Assembly: GCF_001417735.1 (NCBI RefSeq)
Contig: NZ_BBUZ01000023.1
Coordinates: 533,570-597,569 of the forward strand
DNA: 64,000 nt
Origin: Streptomyces sp. NBRC 110028
GTDB taxonomy: Bacteria > Actinomycetota > Actinomycetes > Streptomycetales > Streptomycetaceae
Direction: 5' to 3'
Each line of letters opens with the position of its first letter. Position 1 is the first letter of the stretch. Under the pieces are notes generated by a model. That model saw only the letters and a program-made list of their open reading frames with translations, was not told the origin of the DNA and searched no databases. The translations under genes were made by a program, and so were the position numbers. This document shows, piece by piece, positions 33,741-41,603 of this stretch.

Positions 33741-34346
33741 TCAAAGCCAGCCCTTGTCGCGGGCGATGCGGACCGCCTCGGCCCGGTTGCGGGCGGCGGT
33801 CTTCTGGATGGCCGTGGAGAGGTAGTTGCGGACCGTGCCCTGCGAAAGGTTGAGCGCCCGGGCCAGCTCGGCGTTGGTCGAGCCGTCCGCCGAGGCGCCC
33901 AGCACCTCGCGCTCGCGCGCCGTCAGCGGGCTCGCCCCGTCCGCCAGGGCCGCCGCGGCCAGGGTCGGGTCGATGACCCGTTCGCCGCGCAGCACCCGCC
34001 GGATCGCGTCCGCGAGCTGGGCGGCGGGGGCGTCCTTGACCAGGAAGGCGTCCGCGCCGGACTCCATGGCCCGGCGCAGATAGCCGGGGCGGCCGAAGGT
34101 CGTGAGGATCACGATCCGTACCCCGGGCAGCGCCTGGTGCAGCGCGGCGGCGGCCTCGATGCCGCTCAGCCCCGGCATCTCGATGTCCAGCAGGGCGACA
34201 TCGGGCCGGCGGTCCCGGGCCGCGTCCACGACGTTGTCGCCGCGGGCCACCTGGGCGACGACCTCGATCTCGTCCTCAAGGCCGAGCAGCGCGGCCAGCG
34301 CCTCCCGCACCATGGACTGGTCCTCGGCCAGCAGTACCCGGATCAT
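33741..34346 (-). CDS. NarL/LuxR family response regulator
   Basis: 201 residues. Receiver domain with Asp9/Asp10-like acidic patch, phospho-acceptor Asp54 (LLDIEMPG), and a Lys in VKDAPAAQ. C-terminal LuxR helix-turn-helix: LTAREREVLGASADGSTNAELARALNLSQGTVRNYLSTAIQKT. Partner of the histidine kinase encoded just upstream. The start is preceded by its own -10 box TACGCT (34353-34358) at six bases, so it may be transcribed leaderless in addition to the operon transcript. Confidence 0.93.
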   Translation of the reverse strand: MIRVLLAEDQSMVREALAALLGLEDEIEVVAQVARGDNVVDAARDRRPDVALLDIEMPGLSGIEAAAALHQALPGVRIVILTTFGRPGYLRRAMESGADAFLVKDAPAAQLADAIRRVLRGERVIDPTLAAAALADGASPLTAREREVLGASADGSTNAELARALNLSQGTVRNYLSTAIQKTAARNRAEAVRIARDKGWL

Positions 34347-34352
34347 CCGGGC

Positions 34353-34358
34353 AGCGTA
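34353..34358 (-). promoter_or_regulatory. -10 box of a leaderless promoter inside the operon, for the response regulator
   Basis: TACGCT on the minus strand, six bases before the ATG at 34346. Confidence 0.55.
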
Positions 34359-34367
34359 ACGGGCGAC

Positions 34368-34426
34368 GGCCGGTCATGGGCCGGGCGGCCGGTCATGGGC
34401 CGGGGCGGCCGGTTACGGGCCGGGGG
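34368..34426. repeat. three tandem 19-20-bp repeats between kinase and regulator genes
   Basis: Units 34368-34386, 34387-34406 and 34407-34426 follow the pattern GGCCGGTCATGGGCCGGGC. The third has TTAC in place of TCATG and this TTA supplies the TAA stop of the histidine kinase. Confidence 0.7.
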
Positions 34427-35627
34427 GAGGCCCGGCGGGGAGATCGGCGCTCCGGGAGAGCGGGGCCAGGGCGCGCAGGGTGAAGCCGCCGTGGGCGCCC
34501 TGGCCGGTCTCCAGGCGGCCGTCGGCCAGCTGCAGCCGCTCGGCCAGACCGGTCAGCCCGTTGCCGTGCGGACCGGCCGCGCCGCGGCCGTCGTCGGTGA
34601 CGGTCAGGCACAGGTCGTCGCCCACCTCGCCGAGGGTCACGGCGCAGCGGCGCGCCCCGCTGTGCCGGACCACGTTGGTGACCGCCTCGCGCAGCGCCCA
34701 GGCCAGCGCGCCCTCCTGGTCGGGCGGCAGGTCCGGGTGGTGGGCCCCGGCCCGGTGCAGATCGGCGGTGATGCCCGCGGCGGCGAGCGCGGTGCGGGCC
34801 CCGGCCAGCTCGGCCTCCAGGGTGGGGCGGCGGAAGCCGCTCACCGCCTCCCGCACGTCGACCAGGGCCTGCCGGCTGACGCGTTCGATGTCGGCGACCT
34901 GCTGCGCCGCCTGCTCGGGCCGGCCGGGCAGCATCCGCCCGGCCAGTTCGCTCTTGAGCGTGATCAGCGAGAGCGAGTGGCCCAGCAGGTCGTGCAGATC
35001 GCGGGCGAGCCGCAGCCGCTCCTCGTTGGCGGCGAGCTGGGCGACGGTGGCGCGGGCTTCGCGCAGCGCCCGGGTCGTACGGACCATCTGCCCGACCGCG
35101 CTCATCGCGAAGCCACCGAGCAGGGAGGGGACGACCAGGGCGGACATCAGGTCGTCCGAGCCGCGGACCAGCAGCCCGGCGCCCACCATGGCGGCGGTGT
35201 TCAGCGGGATCGCCCACCGGGCGGTCCGCGGCGGCAGCACCGCTCCGAAGGCGACGGAGACGTAGACGGCGAGCACCAGCCAGGCGTCGCCCAGGGTGAC
35301 CGTGAGGACGGCGGCGAGCACGCAGATCGTGACCAGCCCCCGGTGGACGGAGGCCCGGGACATGACCCGGCCGGTGTACCGGAAGACCAGCAGCAGATAG
35401 ATGGCGACGAAGACCAGCAGGCCGAGCGCGCCGACCACGGTGGCGGGCACGGTGTGGCGGCCCTCCGCGAGGTCGCTCAGCGGCGCGCCGAGATAGGCCA
35501 TCCAGATCCCGATCCACAACAGTTTGATCAGGGCCTGCCGGCGGTTCTCGGGGATCTGGCCGATGGCCGGGGCGTCCGTGTCCTCGTCGTGGGCGGCCGC
35601 GCCGCGCCACCAGGTCGGCCGGTTCAT
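34413..35627 (-). CDS. sensor histidine kinase, NarX/DesK-like (HisKA_3)
   Basis: 404 residues from ATG 35627. Up to five membrane helices in the first 180 residues, then the dimerisation helix with phospho-acceptor His212 (ARDLHDLLGHSLS) and a HATPase domain (REAVTNVVRHS, DDGRG, GNGLTGLAERL). The start overlaps the ABC permease stop in ATGA. An ABC exporter plus membrane-coupled kinase of this kind (like BceS or LiaS-type systems) often responds to antibiotics or to transport flux. Confidence 0.92.
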   Translation of the reverse strand: MNRPTWWRGAAAHDEDTDAPAIGQIPENRRQALIKLLWIGIWMAYLGAPLSDLAEGRHTVPATVVGALGLLVFVAIYLLLVFRYTGRVMSRASVHRGLVTICVLAAVLTVTLGDAWLVLAVYVSVAFGAVLPPRTARWAIPLNTAAMVGAGLLVRGSDDLMSALVVPSLLGGFAMSAVGQMVRTTRALREARATVAQLAANEERLRLARDLHDLLGHSLSLITLKSELAGRMLPGRPEQAAQQVADIERVSRQALVDVREAVSGFRRPTLEAELAGARTALAAAGITADLHRAGAHHPDLPPDQEGALAWALREAVTNVVRHSGARRCAVTLGEVGDDLCLTVTDDGRGAAGPHGNGLTGLAERLQLADGRLETGQGAHGGFTLRALAPLSRSADLPAGPPPGP

Positions 35628-36373
35628 GCCGTGCGGGTGTCCTTCCGGTACAGCCAGGCCGCCGCGCCCCCGAAGAGGACCAGATACCCGGCGAGCAGGG
35701 CCACGTCCCTGGCGTGCGGGGCGTTGCCCACTTCGATGGCCTGGCCGAGCCCGGCGTAGGCGTGGGTGGGCAGCCAGTCGCCGATGTTCCGCAGCCACCG
35801 CGGATAGGCGGCGGTCGGCATCCACAGGCCGCCGAGGATCGACAGGCCGAAGTAGATGATCATCGTCAGGGGGCGTACCGCGTCGCCGGTGGCGAGATAG
35901 CCGATGGCCACGCCCAGGGCGGCGAAGACGAGCGAGCCCGCCCAGATCGCGCCGGTCAGCGCGAACCACTCCCAGGCGGCGTCCAGCCGCACGCCCTTGG
36001 CGGTGGCGGCCACGATGAAGACGATCACGATGGACGGCAGGGTGGCGACCGCGGCCGCGGCGATCTTGGCCGTCACATAGCCGCGTCCGGGCAGCGAGGT
36101 CAGTCGCAGCTGACGCACCCAGCCGCCCTCGCGCTCCTTGGCGATCCGCTCGCTGTTGCCCATCAGGACGGCGGTCAGCGCGCCGAAGGAGGCCATCGCG
36201 ACCATGTAGTAGAGCGGCATCGACAGATGGGTGCCGGGGACGATGTCGGTCTTGTCCGCGCTGCCCGCGATCATCAGGAAGAGCGCCGACGGATAGACGA
36301 CGGTGAAGAACATGAACTTCCGGTTGCGCAGTGCGCGGACGATCTCCAGCTTGACCAGGGTCGTCATCGTCAC
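35624..36373 (-). CDS. ABC-2 type transporter permease
   Basis: 249 residues from GTG 36373 (ATG 36367 is an alternative). Six predicted membrane helices and the ABC-2 layout, with segments AVLMGNSERIAKEREGGWVRQLRLTSLPG at the coupling helix. It is translationally coupled on both sides (GTGA with the ATPase gene, ATGA with the kinase). Export of a drug or peptide is the family expectation; the substrate is unknown. Confidence 0.9.
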   Translation of the reverse strand: MTMTTLVKLEIVRALRNRKFMFFTVVYPSALFLMIAGSADKTDIVPGTHLSMPLYYMVAMASFGALTAVLMGNSERIAKEREGGWVRQLRLTSLPGRGYVTAKIAAAAVATLPSIVIVFIVAATAKGVRLDAAWEWFALTGAIWAGSLVFAALGVAIGYLATGDAVRPLTMIIYFGLSILGGLWMPTAAYPRWLRNIGDWLPTHAYAGLGQAIEVGNAPHARDVALLAGYLVLFGGAAAWLYRKDTRTA

Positions 36374-37329
36374 GCCTCCTCGGGCGTCGGGGCGGCGTCG
36401 GTGATGGCGAGGAACGCCTGCTCCAGGCCGAGCCCGGCGACCTCCAGGCCGCGCGGGTAGAGCCCGAGTCCGTAGACCGCGTGCACGGTCGCGTCCGCGT
36501 CGGTGGACCGCATCCGTACGGTACGCCCCGCAATGTCGAGGCCGGTCAGGGCGGGCAGGGCGCGCAGCGCCGCCTCGTCGGGCGGGCCGTCCAGGGTGAA
36601 GGAGATCCGCCGGGCCCCGGCCATCGCCTTGATCTCGGCGGACGTGCCGTCCGCGAGCACCCGGCCCCGGTGCAGCACGATCACCCGGTCGGCGATCTCG
36701 TCGGCCTCTTCGAGGTAGTGGGTGGCGAACAGGATGGTGCGGCCCTGCCGGGCCTGGTCGCGCATCGTGCCCCAGAAGGTCTGCCGGGACGCCACGTCCA
36801 TCCCGGTCGTCGGCTCGTCCAGCACGATCAGGTCGGAGGCGCCCGCGGTGGCGAACGCGAAGCGCACCCGCTGCTCCTGGCCGCCGGAGAGCTTGTTGAC
36901 CTTGCGGCCGGCGATGTCGGCGATGTCCGCCCGCCGCAGGACCTCGTCGACCGGGTGGCCCCGGGGGTGCAGATCGCAGGCGAGCCGCACCAGCTCGCGG
37001 ACCGTGACCTCGTCCATGAGGCAGCCGCTCTGCAGCATCGCGCCGACCCGGCCGCGGGCGATGGCCTGCCGCGGGGTGGTGCCGAAGACCTCGACGCGGC
37101 CGCTGTCGGGGGTGCGCAGGCCCAGCAGCAGGTCGAGGGTGGAGGACTTGCCCGCGCCGTTGGGTCCCAGCAGGGCGATGGTCTCGCCCGGGTGGAGGTG
37201 GAGGTCCAGGCCGGCCACGGCGCGCACGCTGCCGTAGCTCTTGCTGACGCCGGTGAAGCTGACCACCGGCGGGGAGGCCGGGGTGCGGGCCCGCTCGCCG
37301 GTGGCGGAGAGTGCGGTGGTCGCTGTCAT
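36370..37329 (-). CDS. ABC transporter ATP-binding protein (drug-export type)
   Basis: 319 residues. Walker A GPNGAGKSS, Q-loop AMLQSGCL, signature LSGGQEQR, Walker B LIVLDEPTTGMD, and switch His in LFATHYLEEADEIADR. The C-terminal extension of 90 residues is typical of DrrA-like exporters. First gene of a four-gene coupled operon (ATPase, permease, kinase, response regulator). A 14-bp palindrome at 37390-37403 lies 61 bases upstream and is a likely binding site for the response regulator. Confidence 0.93.
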   Translation of the reverse strand: MTATTALSATGERARTPASPPVVSFTGVSKSYGSVRAVAGLDLHLHPGETIALLGPNGAGKSSTLDLLLGLRTPDSGRVEVFGTTPRQAIARGRVGAMLQSGCLMDEVTVRELVRLACDLHPRGHPVDEVLRRADIADIAGRKVNKLSGGQEQRVRFAFATAGASDLIVLDEPTTGMDVASRQTFWGTMRDQARQGRTILFATHYLEEADEIADRVIVLHRGRVLADGTSAEIKAMAGARRISFTLDGPPDEAALRALPALTGLDIAGRTVRMRSTDADATVHAVYGLGLYPRGLEVAGLGLEQAFLAITDAAPTPEEA

Positions 37330-37389
37330 GCCGCCCAGCTTCGCCGAGCGGGGCCGGTCGGCGGCAGTGTCTGTGGTCGTGACCCTGGG

Positions 37390-37403
37390 ATGACAGATGT
37401 CAT
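37390..37403. promoter_or_regulatory. palindrome ATGACAGATGTCAT before the ABC/two-component operon
   Basis: Perfect 6-bp arms ATGACA/TGTCAT around GA, in the upstream region of the ABC ATPase gene. A good candidate operator for the LuxR-type response regulator of the operon. Confidence 0.5.
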
Positions 37404-37441
37404 GGGTGCCATGCGAACGGTCCCCGCCCGGCGGTGTCACG

Positions 37442-37484
37442 CGAACGGCCCCCGCCCGGCGCGGTGCCGGGCGGGGGCCGTTCG
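37442..37484 (-). terminator. strong hairpin terminator
   Basis: Perfect 19-bp stem (37442-37460 with 37466-37484), loop of five bases, 12 bases after the stop of the 690-aa gene. Its left arm is duplicated upstream at 37413-37433. Confidence 0.8.
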
Positions 37485-37496
37485 ATAGGTACGCCT

Positions 37497-39569
37497 CTAG
37501 TTCGGCGAGGTGTCGATGACCGCGGTCCGGTCGGCGGTCGACTTGCCCAGCAGCGCGGTCCGCATGGCGATGGCCACTTCCTGCGGGGTGACCGGCTTCT
37601 TGGCGCCGTCGGCGCGCTCGATCAGCACCCCGTCGAAGGTCTGGCCGTAGAGCCTCTTGATCGCGGCGAGGTCGAAGTGCGGCTGGAGCTTGCCGTCGAT
37701 CGGCCGCATGGAGAGGATCTGCGGCAGCGAGCGGTCCGGGCCGAACTGGATGGCGTGCGCGTCGTCGGTCTTGATCGTGATCAGGCCGGACATCGCGGGC
37801 TTGGCGAAGGACTGCATCTTCGCGTCCACCTCGGCCTTGCTGATCGTCGGCCGCTTGGTGACGATCGGCAGCTCGACCGGCTTGTCCTTGCCGGTCTCGG
37901 CCCGCCGGCGGTAGGCGTCGGACACGGCGGTGACCGCCTTGTCGATGTCCAGGCCCTGGCCCTCCCTGCCGTAGACGGGGACGGCCTTGCCCGGCTTGAA
38001 GGTGATCGTGCCCTCGCGCGCCGTGCCCGAGTGGCCCGCGAGCCGCCCGAGCGCGTCCCGGAGCTTCTCCTCGTCGACGGTGACGGCGGGCTCGGCCTCG
38101 TGGGTGCCGCCGAAGAGCGAGCCGATGACCGTCATCGGGTTGTAGTCGCGGCCCGCGACGTTCCGCACGGTGGCCTCGGTGTCCAGCGTCAGGCCCGCGA
38201 CGGACGGCTTGATCTCCTTCTGCTCGCCGTCGACGGTCACCTTCAGCGGGGCACGGGTGCGGCCGCCCAGCTCGGTGTCCAGCTTGTCGATGGCCACCTG
38301 CTTGGAGGAGCCGCCGATGTCGACGCCGAGGACGGTGGTGCCGTTGGGCACGTCCGCGTGGTTCATCACCAGGCCCGCGGTGTACGCGACACCGGCCGCG
38401 GCCACCAGCAGGGCGCCCAGCATGACGAGCTTGGAGCGGCCCTTCTTCTTGGGCTTGCCCGCCGCGGGCGCCTTGGGCGCCGGACTGCTCGGCGGGGCGC
38501 TGTCCCCGGTGGAGGGCGGCCCGGCCGGGCCCGGCCCGGTGGGCGGACCGGACTTCCCGTCGGCCGGCGGGACCACGGGCACCCCGCTGACCAGGGTGTC
38601 GCTGGAGACCTGGTCCGGCCCGCCGGGCGCGGTGAACTCGGGGTCGCGGAAGAGCGACGGGGAGGGGCCGGCGTCCGCGCCGAAGCCGCCCGGACCGGGC
38701 TGCACGGCCGGGATCGCGCCCGTGGTGGCGCCGAGGCTGCCGGACAGCGGCGAGCCGCCGGGCGGGGTCGGGGGCTGCCCGGCCGCGCCGTTCAGCGGGC
38801 CGACACCCGAGCTGTCGGGCAGGCCAGGACCGGTCGGCCTGCCCGGACCGGGCGGCGCCAGCAGGCCCTCGTCCCGCGCCGGGGCGCCGGGCATCCGCAT
38901 CTCGCCGGTGACCGGGCCGGTCGTCGGGCCGCTGGGCTCCGGCGCCCCGGGGTGGCCGCCGGTGTCCGTGAAGTACGGCAGGTCGGCCTGCGGTCCGCCG
39001 CCCAGGGCCGGCGCGGGGAACTGCTGGGTGGTCTCCGGCGCCGGGGGCAGCGAGGTGCTCTGGGTGGTCGAGGAGCCCTTGGGGCGGCGCGCCGGCGCGA
39101 ACCAGTCGCTGGTCTTCTCGCCGTCGCCCTTGCCGCCCTTGCCGCTCTTCTCGCGGCCCTCGCGGTCCTTGGCACCGTCCGCGCGCCCCTCGGCGGCCGC
39201 CGCGCCCAGCTCCGGGGCGCGGATGCCCTCGGGCCGGGGTGTGGCGCCGGTGTGCTCGGCGCCGTCCCCGTCGTCCTCGCCGGAGCGGGGAGCGGGCACG
39301 CCGTCCTCGGCGACGGGCTTGCGCATGACGACCGGGGGAATGGGGCGCGAACCCGGGATGTTGATCCGGATCCGGGTCGTCAGGGTGGTTTCGGTCTTCG
39401 GATCCTCCGGCTTGGCCGCGGCACGCGCCTCACCGTCACCGGCGCCACCCTGAAGGGTCTCCGGCGACGGGGACAGACGGGATCCGTACGGCGGGGTGCC
39501 CGACGGATAGGCGGCACCGCCGCCACCCCCCTGGGCCCCGGAGGACGAACTGTCAGATTCACGGCTCAA
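37497..39569 (-). CDS. proline-rich membrane protein with VanW-type peptidoglycan-binding repeats
   Basis: 690 residues from TTG 39569, eight bases after GGGAG. A cytosolic part of about 380 residues is Pro/Gly-rich and disordered. One membrane helix (about 380-403, LVMLGALLVAAAGVAYTAGLVM) follows. The outer 280 residues contain two copies of the putative peptidoglycan-binding domain (PF12229-like: VLGVDIGGSSKQVAIDKLD onward, then VDEEKLRDALGRLAG). In YoaR/VanW proteins these precede a VanW domain, but here the protein ends. A role in cell-wall attachment is inferred. The cytosolic proline-rich arm may bind partners. Confidence 0.78.
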   Translation of the reverse strand: MSRESDSSSSGAQGGGGGAAYPSGTPPYGSRLSPSPETLQGGAGDGEARAAAKPEDPKTETTLTTRIRINIPGSRPIPPVVMRKPVAEDGVPAPRSGEDDGDGAEHTGATPRPEGIRAPELGAAAAEGRADGAKDREGREKSGKGGKGDGEKTSDWFAPARRPKGSSTTQSTSLPPAPETTQQFPAPALGGGPQADLPYFTDTGGHPGAPEPSGPTTGPVTGEMRMPGAPARDEGLLAPPGPGRPTGPGLPDSSGVGPLNGAAGQPPTPPGGSPLSGSLGATTGAIPAVQPGPGGFGADAGPSPSLFRDPEFTAPGGPDQVSSDTLVSGVPVVPPADGKSGPPTGPGPAGPPSTGDSAPPSSPAPKAPAAGKPKKKGRSKLVMLGALLVAAAGVAYTAGLVMNHADVPNGTTVLGVDIGGSSKQVAIDKLDTELGGRTRAPLKVTVDGEQKEIKPSVAGLTLDTEATVRNVAGRDYNPMTVIGSLFGGTHEAEPAVTVDEEKLRDALGRLAGHSGTAREGTITFKPGKAVPVYGREGQGLDIDKAVTAVSDAYRRRAETGKDKPVELPIVTKRPTISKAEVDAKMQSFAKPAMSGLITIKTDDAHAIQFGPDRSLPQILSMRPIDGKLQPHFDLAAIKRLYGQTFDGVLIERADGAKKPVTPQEVAIAMRTALLGKSTADRTAVIDTSPN

Positions 39570-39777
39570 AGCAGGTTCTCCCAGTTAGCTCCGCCGCCCG
39601 TCAGACCTCGCGCGGGCGGCTCGGCGGCGCGCACCACCATACTGGGCGCCGCGGTCGCGTACTTGACGGCCGCCCTGTGGCCGCACCGTGTGGATCCGTT
39701 GTGCGCCGGTGGAGGAGCGTTCGGTGTCCCGGGAACATCGCGCGGGGCCCCGGGGACGTCACGCCGTAAAGGTCACG

Positions 39778-40146
39778 TCACTTACCAAGTCGGGCGGTCG
39801 GCACGCCCGGTTGCGACACCACCGGCAGGGTGGCACACATCACACCGATGAACATGCCTCCCAGCAGGAAGACATACGACCCCACACCCGCGCTGAAGAG
39901 GAAGTCCCCTTCCGGGCGGGTGCTGGTGAGCAGCAGGACGACCAGCGTCCACGCACCGGCGGGCAGACCGCCGCCCAGCCGCCGGTCGGTCGCCTTCACA
40001 CCGCCGTAGGCGACGGCCGCGACGCCGAGCAGCGCGAGCAGCAACCCGCCGGGGAACCAGAGCCCTTGGACGAGCGCGCCCGCGGCGGCGACCAGGGCGC
40101 CGAGGACGGTGAGCAGCGCGTACCCCCCAAGACGTGCGGCGGTCAT
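39778..40146 (-). CDS. DUF6113 family integral membrane protein
   Basis: 122 residues with four predicted membrane helices and little else. It starts at ATG 40146, overlapping the mshB stop codon in ATGA, so it is translationally coupled to mshB. A role linked to mycothiol synthesis or to membrane recruitment of MshB is possible but not shown. Confidence 0.8.
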   Translation of the reverse strand: MTAARLGGYALLTVLGALVAAAGALVQGLWFPGGLLLALLGVAAVAYGGVKATDRRLGGGLPAGAWTLVVLLLTSTRPEGDFLFSAGVGSYVFLLGGMFIGVMCATLPVVSQPGVPTARLGK

Positions 40147-41027
40147 GCCGTCACCCCCGCGAACAGGTCGTCCTCGCGCTCCGCCGCCGGCTCGCCCTTG
40201 ACGAGCCGGTAGTGCTCGCGGACGAGCAGCGGCTGGCCCAGGTCGTTGGAGAGCGCGAAGAAGGGCCCGTCGACCGCGATCTGGGTGGCGTGCGCGCGCA
40301 TCGCGGCGGCCTTGGCGTCGGCGTACGCGGAGCCGTCGATCACCGCCGAGACCTCCGCGTCGTCCACCACTCCGGGGACGTCACCGGCGGTGGCGACGCC
40401 GGGGAAGGGGGCCTCGCGGCCCGCCGCCCGCAGCCGCGCGAAGCCCTCCTCGACGACCGAGCGCGGCACACAGTTCCAGTAGACCTTGGCGACATCGTGT
40501 GGATCGCCCAGGTCACGGCGGTAGACCGGCTCCGCGGCCAGCTCCACCGCGCGCATGGCGACGCGATGCGCCTGGATGTGGTCGGGATGCCCGTAGCCCC
40601 CGTCGGCGTCGTACGCCACCACGACCTGCGGCCGGATCTCGCGGATCACGGCCACCAGGTGGGAGGCGGCCTCGTCGAGGCCGGCCTGCCAGAAGCAGTC
40701 GGACCGGTCGTTCTGCGGGGCGCCCATCATGCCCGAATCGCGATATCTGCCCGGACCGCCCAGGAAACGGTGATCCTGGACGCCCAACGCCTCCATGGCC
40801 GCGGCGAGTTCACCGATCCGGTGGGTGCCGAGGCTGTCGTCGCGATCGGCGGCGAGGTGTGCCAGGTCAGCCGGGATGACCTCGCCTTCCTCACCGAGGG
40901 TGCAGGTCACCAGGGTGACGTGGGCACCCTCGGCCGCGTACTTGGCCATGGTCACGCCGTTGTTGATCGACTCGTCATCCGGATGCGCGTGCACCAGGAG
41001 CAGACGACGGGCGGGAAGAACGGTCAT
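40143..41027 (-). CDS. mshB: GlcNAc-Ins deacetylase of mycothiol synthesis, MshB
   Basis: 294 residues from ATG 41027. The zinc site is set by HAHPDDE (His15, Asp18) and a His in GHPDHIQAH, as in the PIG-L/MshB deacetylases. A catalytic Asp (Asp17) is in place. It removes the acetyl group from GlcNAc-inositol in the second step of mycothiol, the actinobacterial thiol. A TAGGCT box at 41034-41039, six bases upstream, supports this start and a leaderless mRNA. Confidence 0.95.
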   Translation of the reverse strand: MTVLPARRLLLVHAHPDDESINNGVTMAKYAAEGAHVTLVTCTLGEEGEVIPADLAHLAADRDDSLGTHRIGELAAAMEALGVQDHRFLGGPGRYRDSGMMGAPQNDRSDCFWQAGLDEAASHLVAVIREIRPQVVVAYDADGGYGHPDHIQAHRVAMRAVELAAEPVYRRDLGDPHDVAKVYWNCVPRSVVEEGFARLRAAGREAPFPGVATAGDVPGVVDDAEVSAVIDGSAYADAKAAAMRAHATQIAVDGPFFALSNDLGQPLLVREHYRLVKGEPAAEREDDLFAGVTA

Positions 41028-41033
41028 GACCAC

Positions 41034-41039
41034 AGCCTA
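41034..41039 (-). promoter_or_regulatory. -10 box of leaderless promoter for mshB
   Basis: TAGGCT on the minus strand, six bases before the ATG at 41027. Confidence 0.65.
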
Positions 41040-41087
41040 CGATTCGCCCGCCGCCGCCCGCGGACCGCGGGCCGGGCTCCCCGTGGG

Positions 41088-41282
41088 TCAGAGCTTCACA
41101 TCGCCGATCATGTTCGCCACGTTGGTGGTGAGGTCGTCGATGGTCGGGGCGACCGACGAACTGGCGAGATAGAAGCCGAGCAGCACACAGATGAGCGCGT
41201 GCGCGGTCTTCAGCCCGGCTTTGTTGACGAGCATGAATACGATGATCAGCAGCAGCACAGACAACGAGATCGAGAGCGCCAC
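41088..41282 (-). CDS. small membrane protein (64 aa)
   Basis: 64 residues from GTG 41282, six bases after GGAGGTGA. Two hydrophobic segments (about 5-20 and 25-43) and a short polar tail ending DDLTTNVANMIGDVKL. No family recognised. It is conserved-looking in its good ribosome-binding site and codon use. It stands upstream of mshB with a 60-base gap and is divergent from the S9 peptidase. Confidence 0.7.
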   Translation of the reverse strand: MALSISLSVLLLIIVFMLVNKAGLKTAHALICVLLGFYLASSSVAPTIDDLTTNVANMIGDVKL

Positions 41283-41603
41283 AGCGACTCACCTCCAGGA
41301 ACACGCGCTCGGACAGACAACATATTGATGCCACACGGGGCCTACCCACTATGCGCAAACGATCATAACTATCGGCGCGTGCGCACGAGTCGGTGCACGG
41401 GAGCATGACAGGGGCGCATGCCTGATCGCACGAACTGGCGCTTGGCCAGAGTGACTTCTCGCTGGTTATCCGCCATCTCACCCAGTGAGAAAGCTGGCTT
41501 GTTCCGGCCGCCGGACGGCCGGACAGTGCCCCCGGCAACGGCCCCGCCGCGTGGTACCGACCAGTACGCCCCTGGTGATCTTCAGGACCCGTACGCTCGC
41601 CCC
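41283..41603. other. divergent intergenic region before the S9 peptidase
   Basis: 321 bases. An AT-rich stretch (41320-41380) probably holds the promoter of the small membrane gene. A perfect 8-bp-arm hairpin lies at 41503-41523. The peptidase frame is open back to ATG 41418, but this 62-codon extension lacks a ribosome-binding site and has poorer codon bias. No gene seen. Confidence 0.5.
41592..41597 (+). promoter_or_regulatory. -10 box of leaderless promoter for the S9 peptidase
   Basis: TACGCT followed by six bases and the ATG at 41604. Confidence 0.6.

Noticed and set aside
34413..36533. 706-codon frame fusing the permease region to the histidine kinase
   Set aside because: The upstream part is the wrong frame over the permease gene; the kinase has its own ATG at 35627 coupled by ATGA.
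41418..41603. 62-codon N-terminal extension of the S9 peptidase
   Set aside because: No ribosome-binding site; TACGCT six bases before ATG 41604 gives a better leaderless start.
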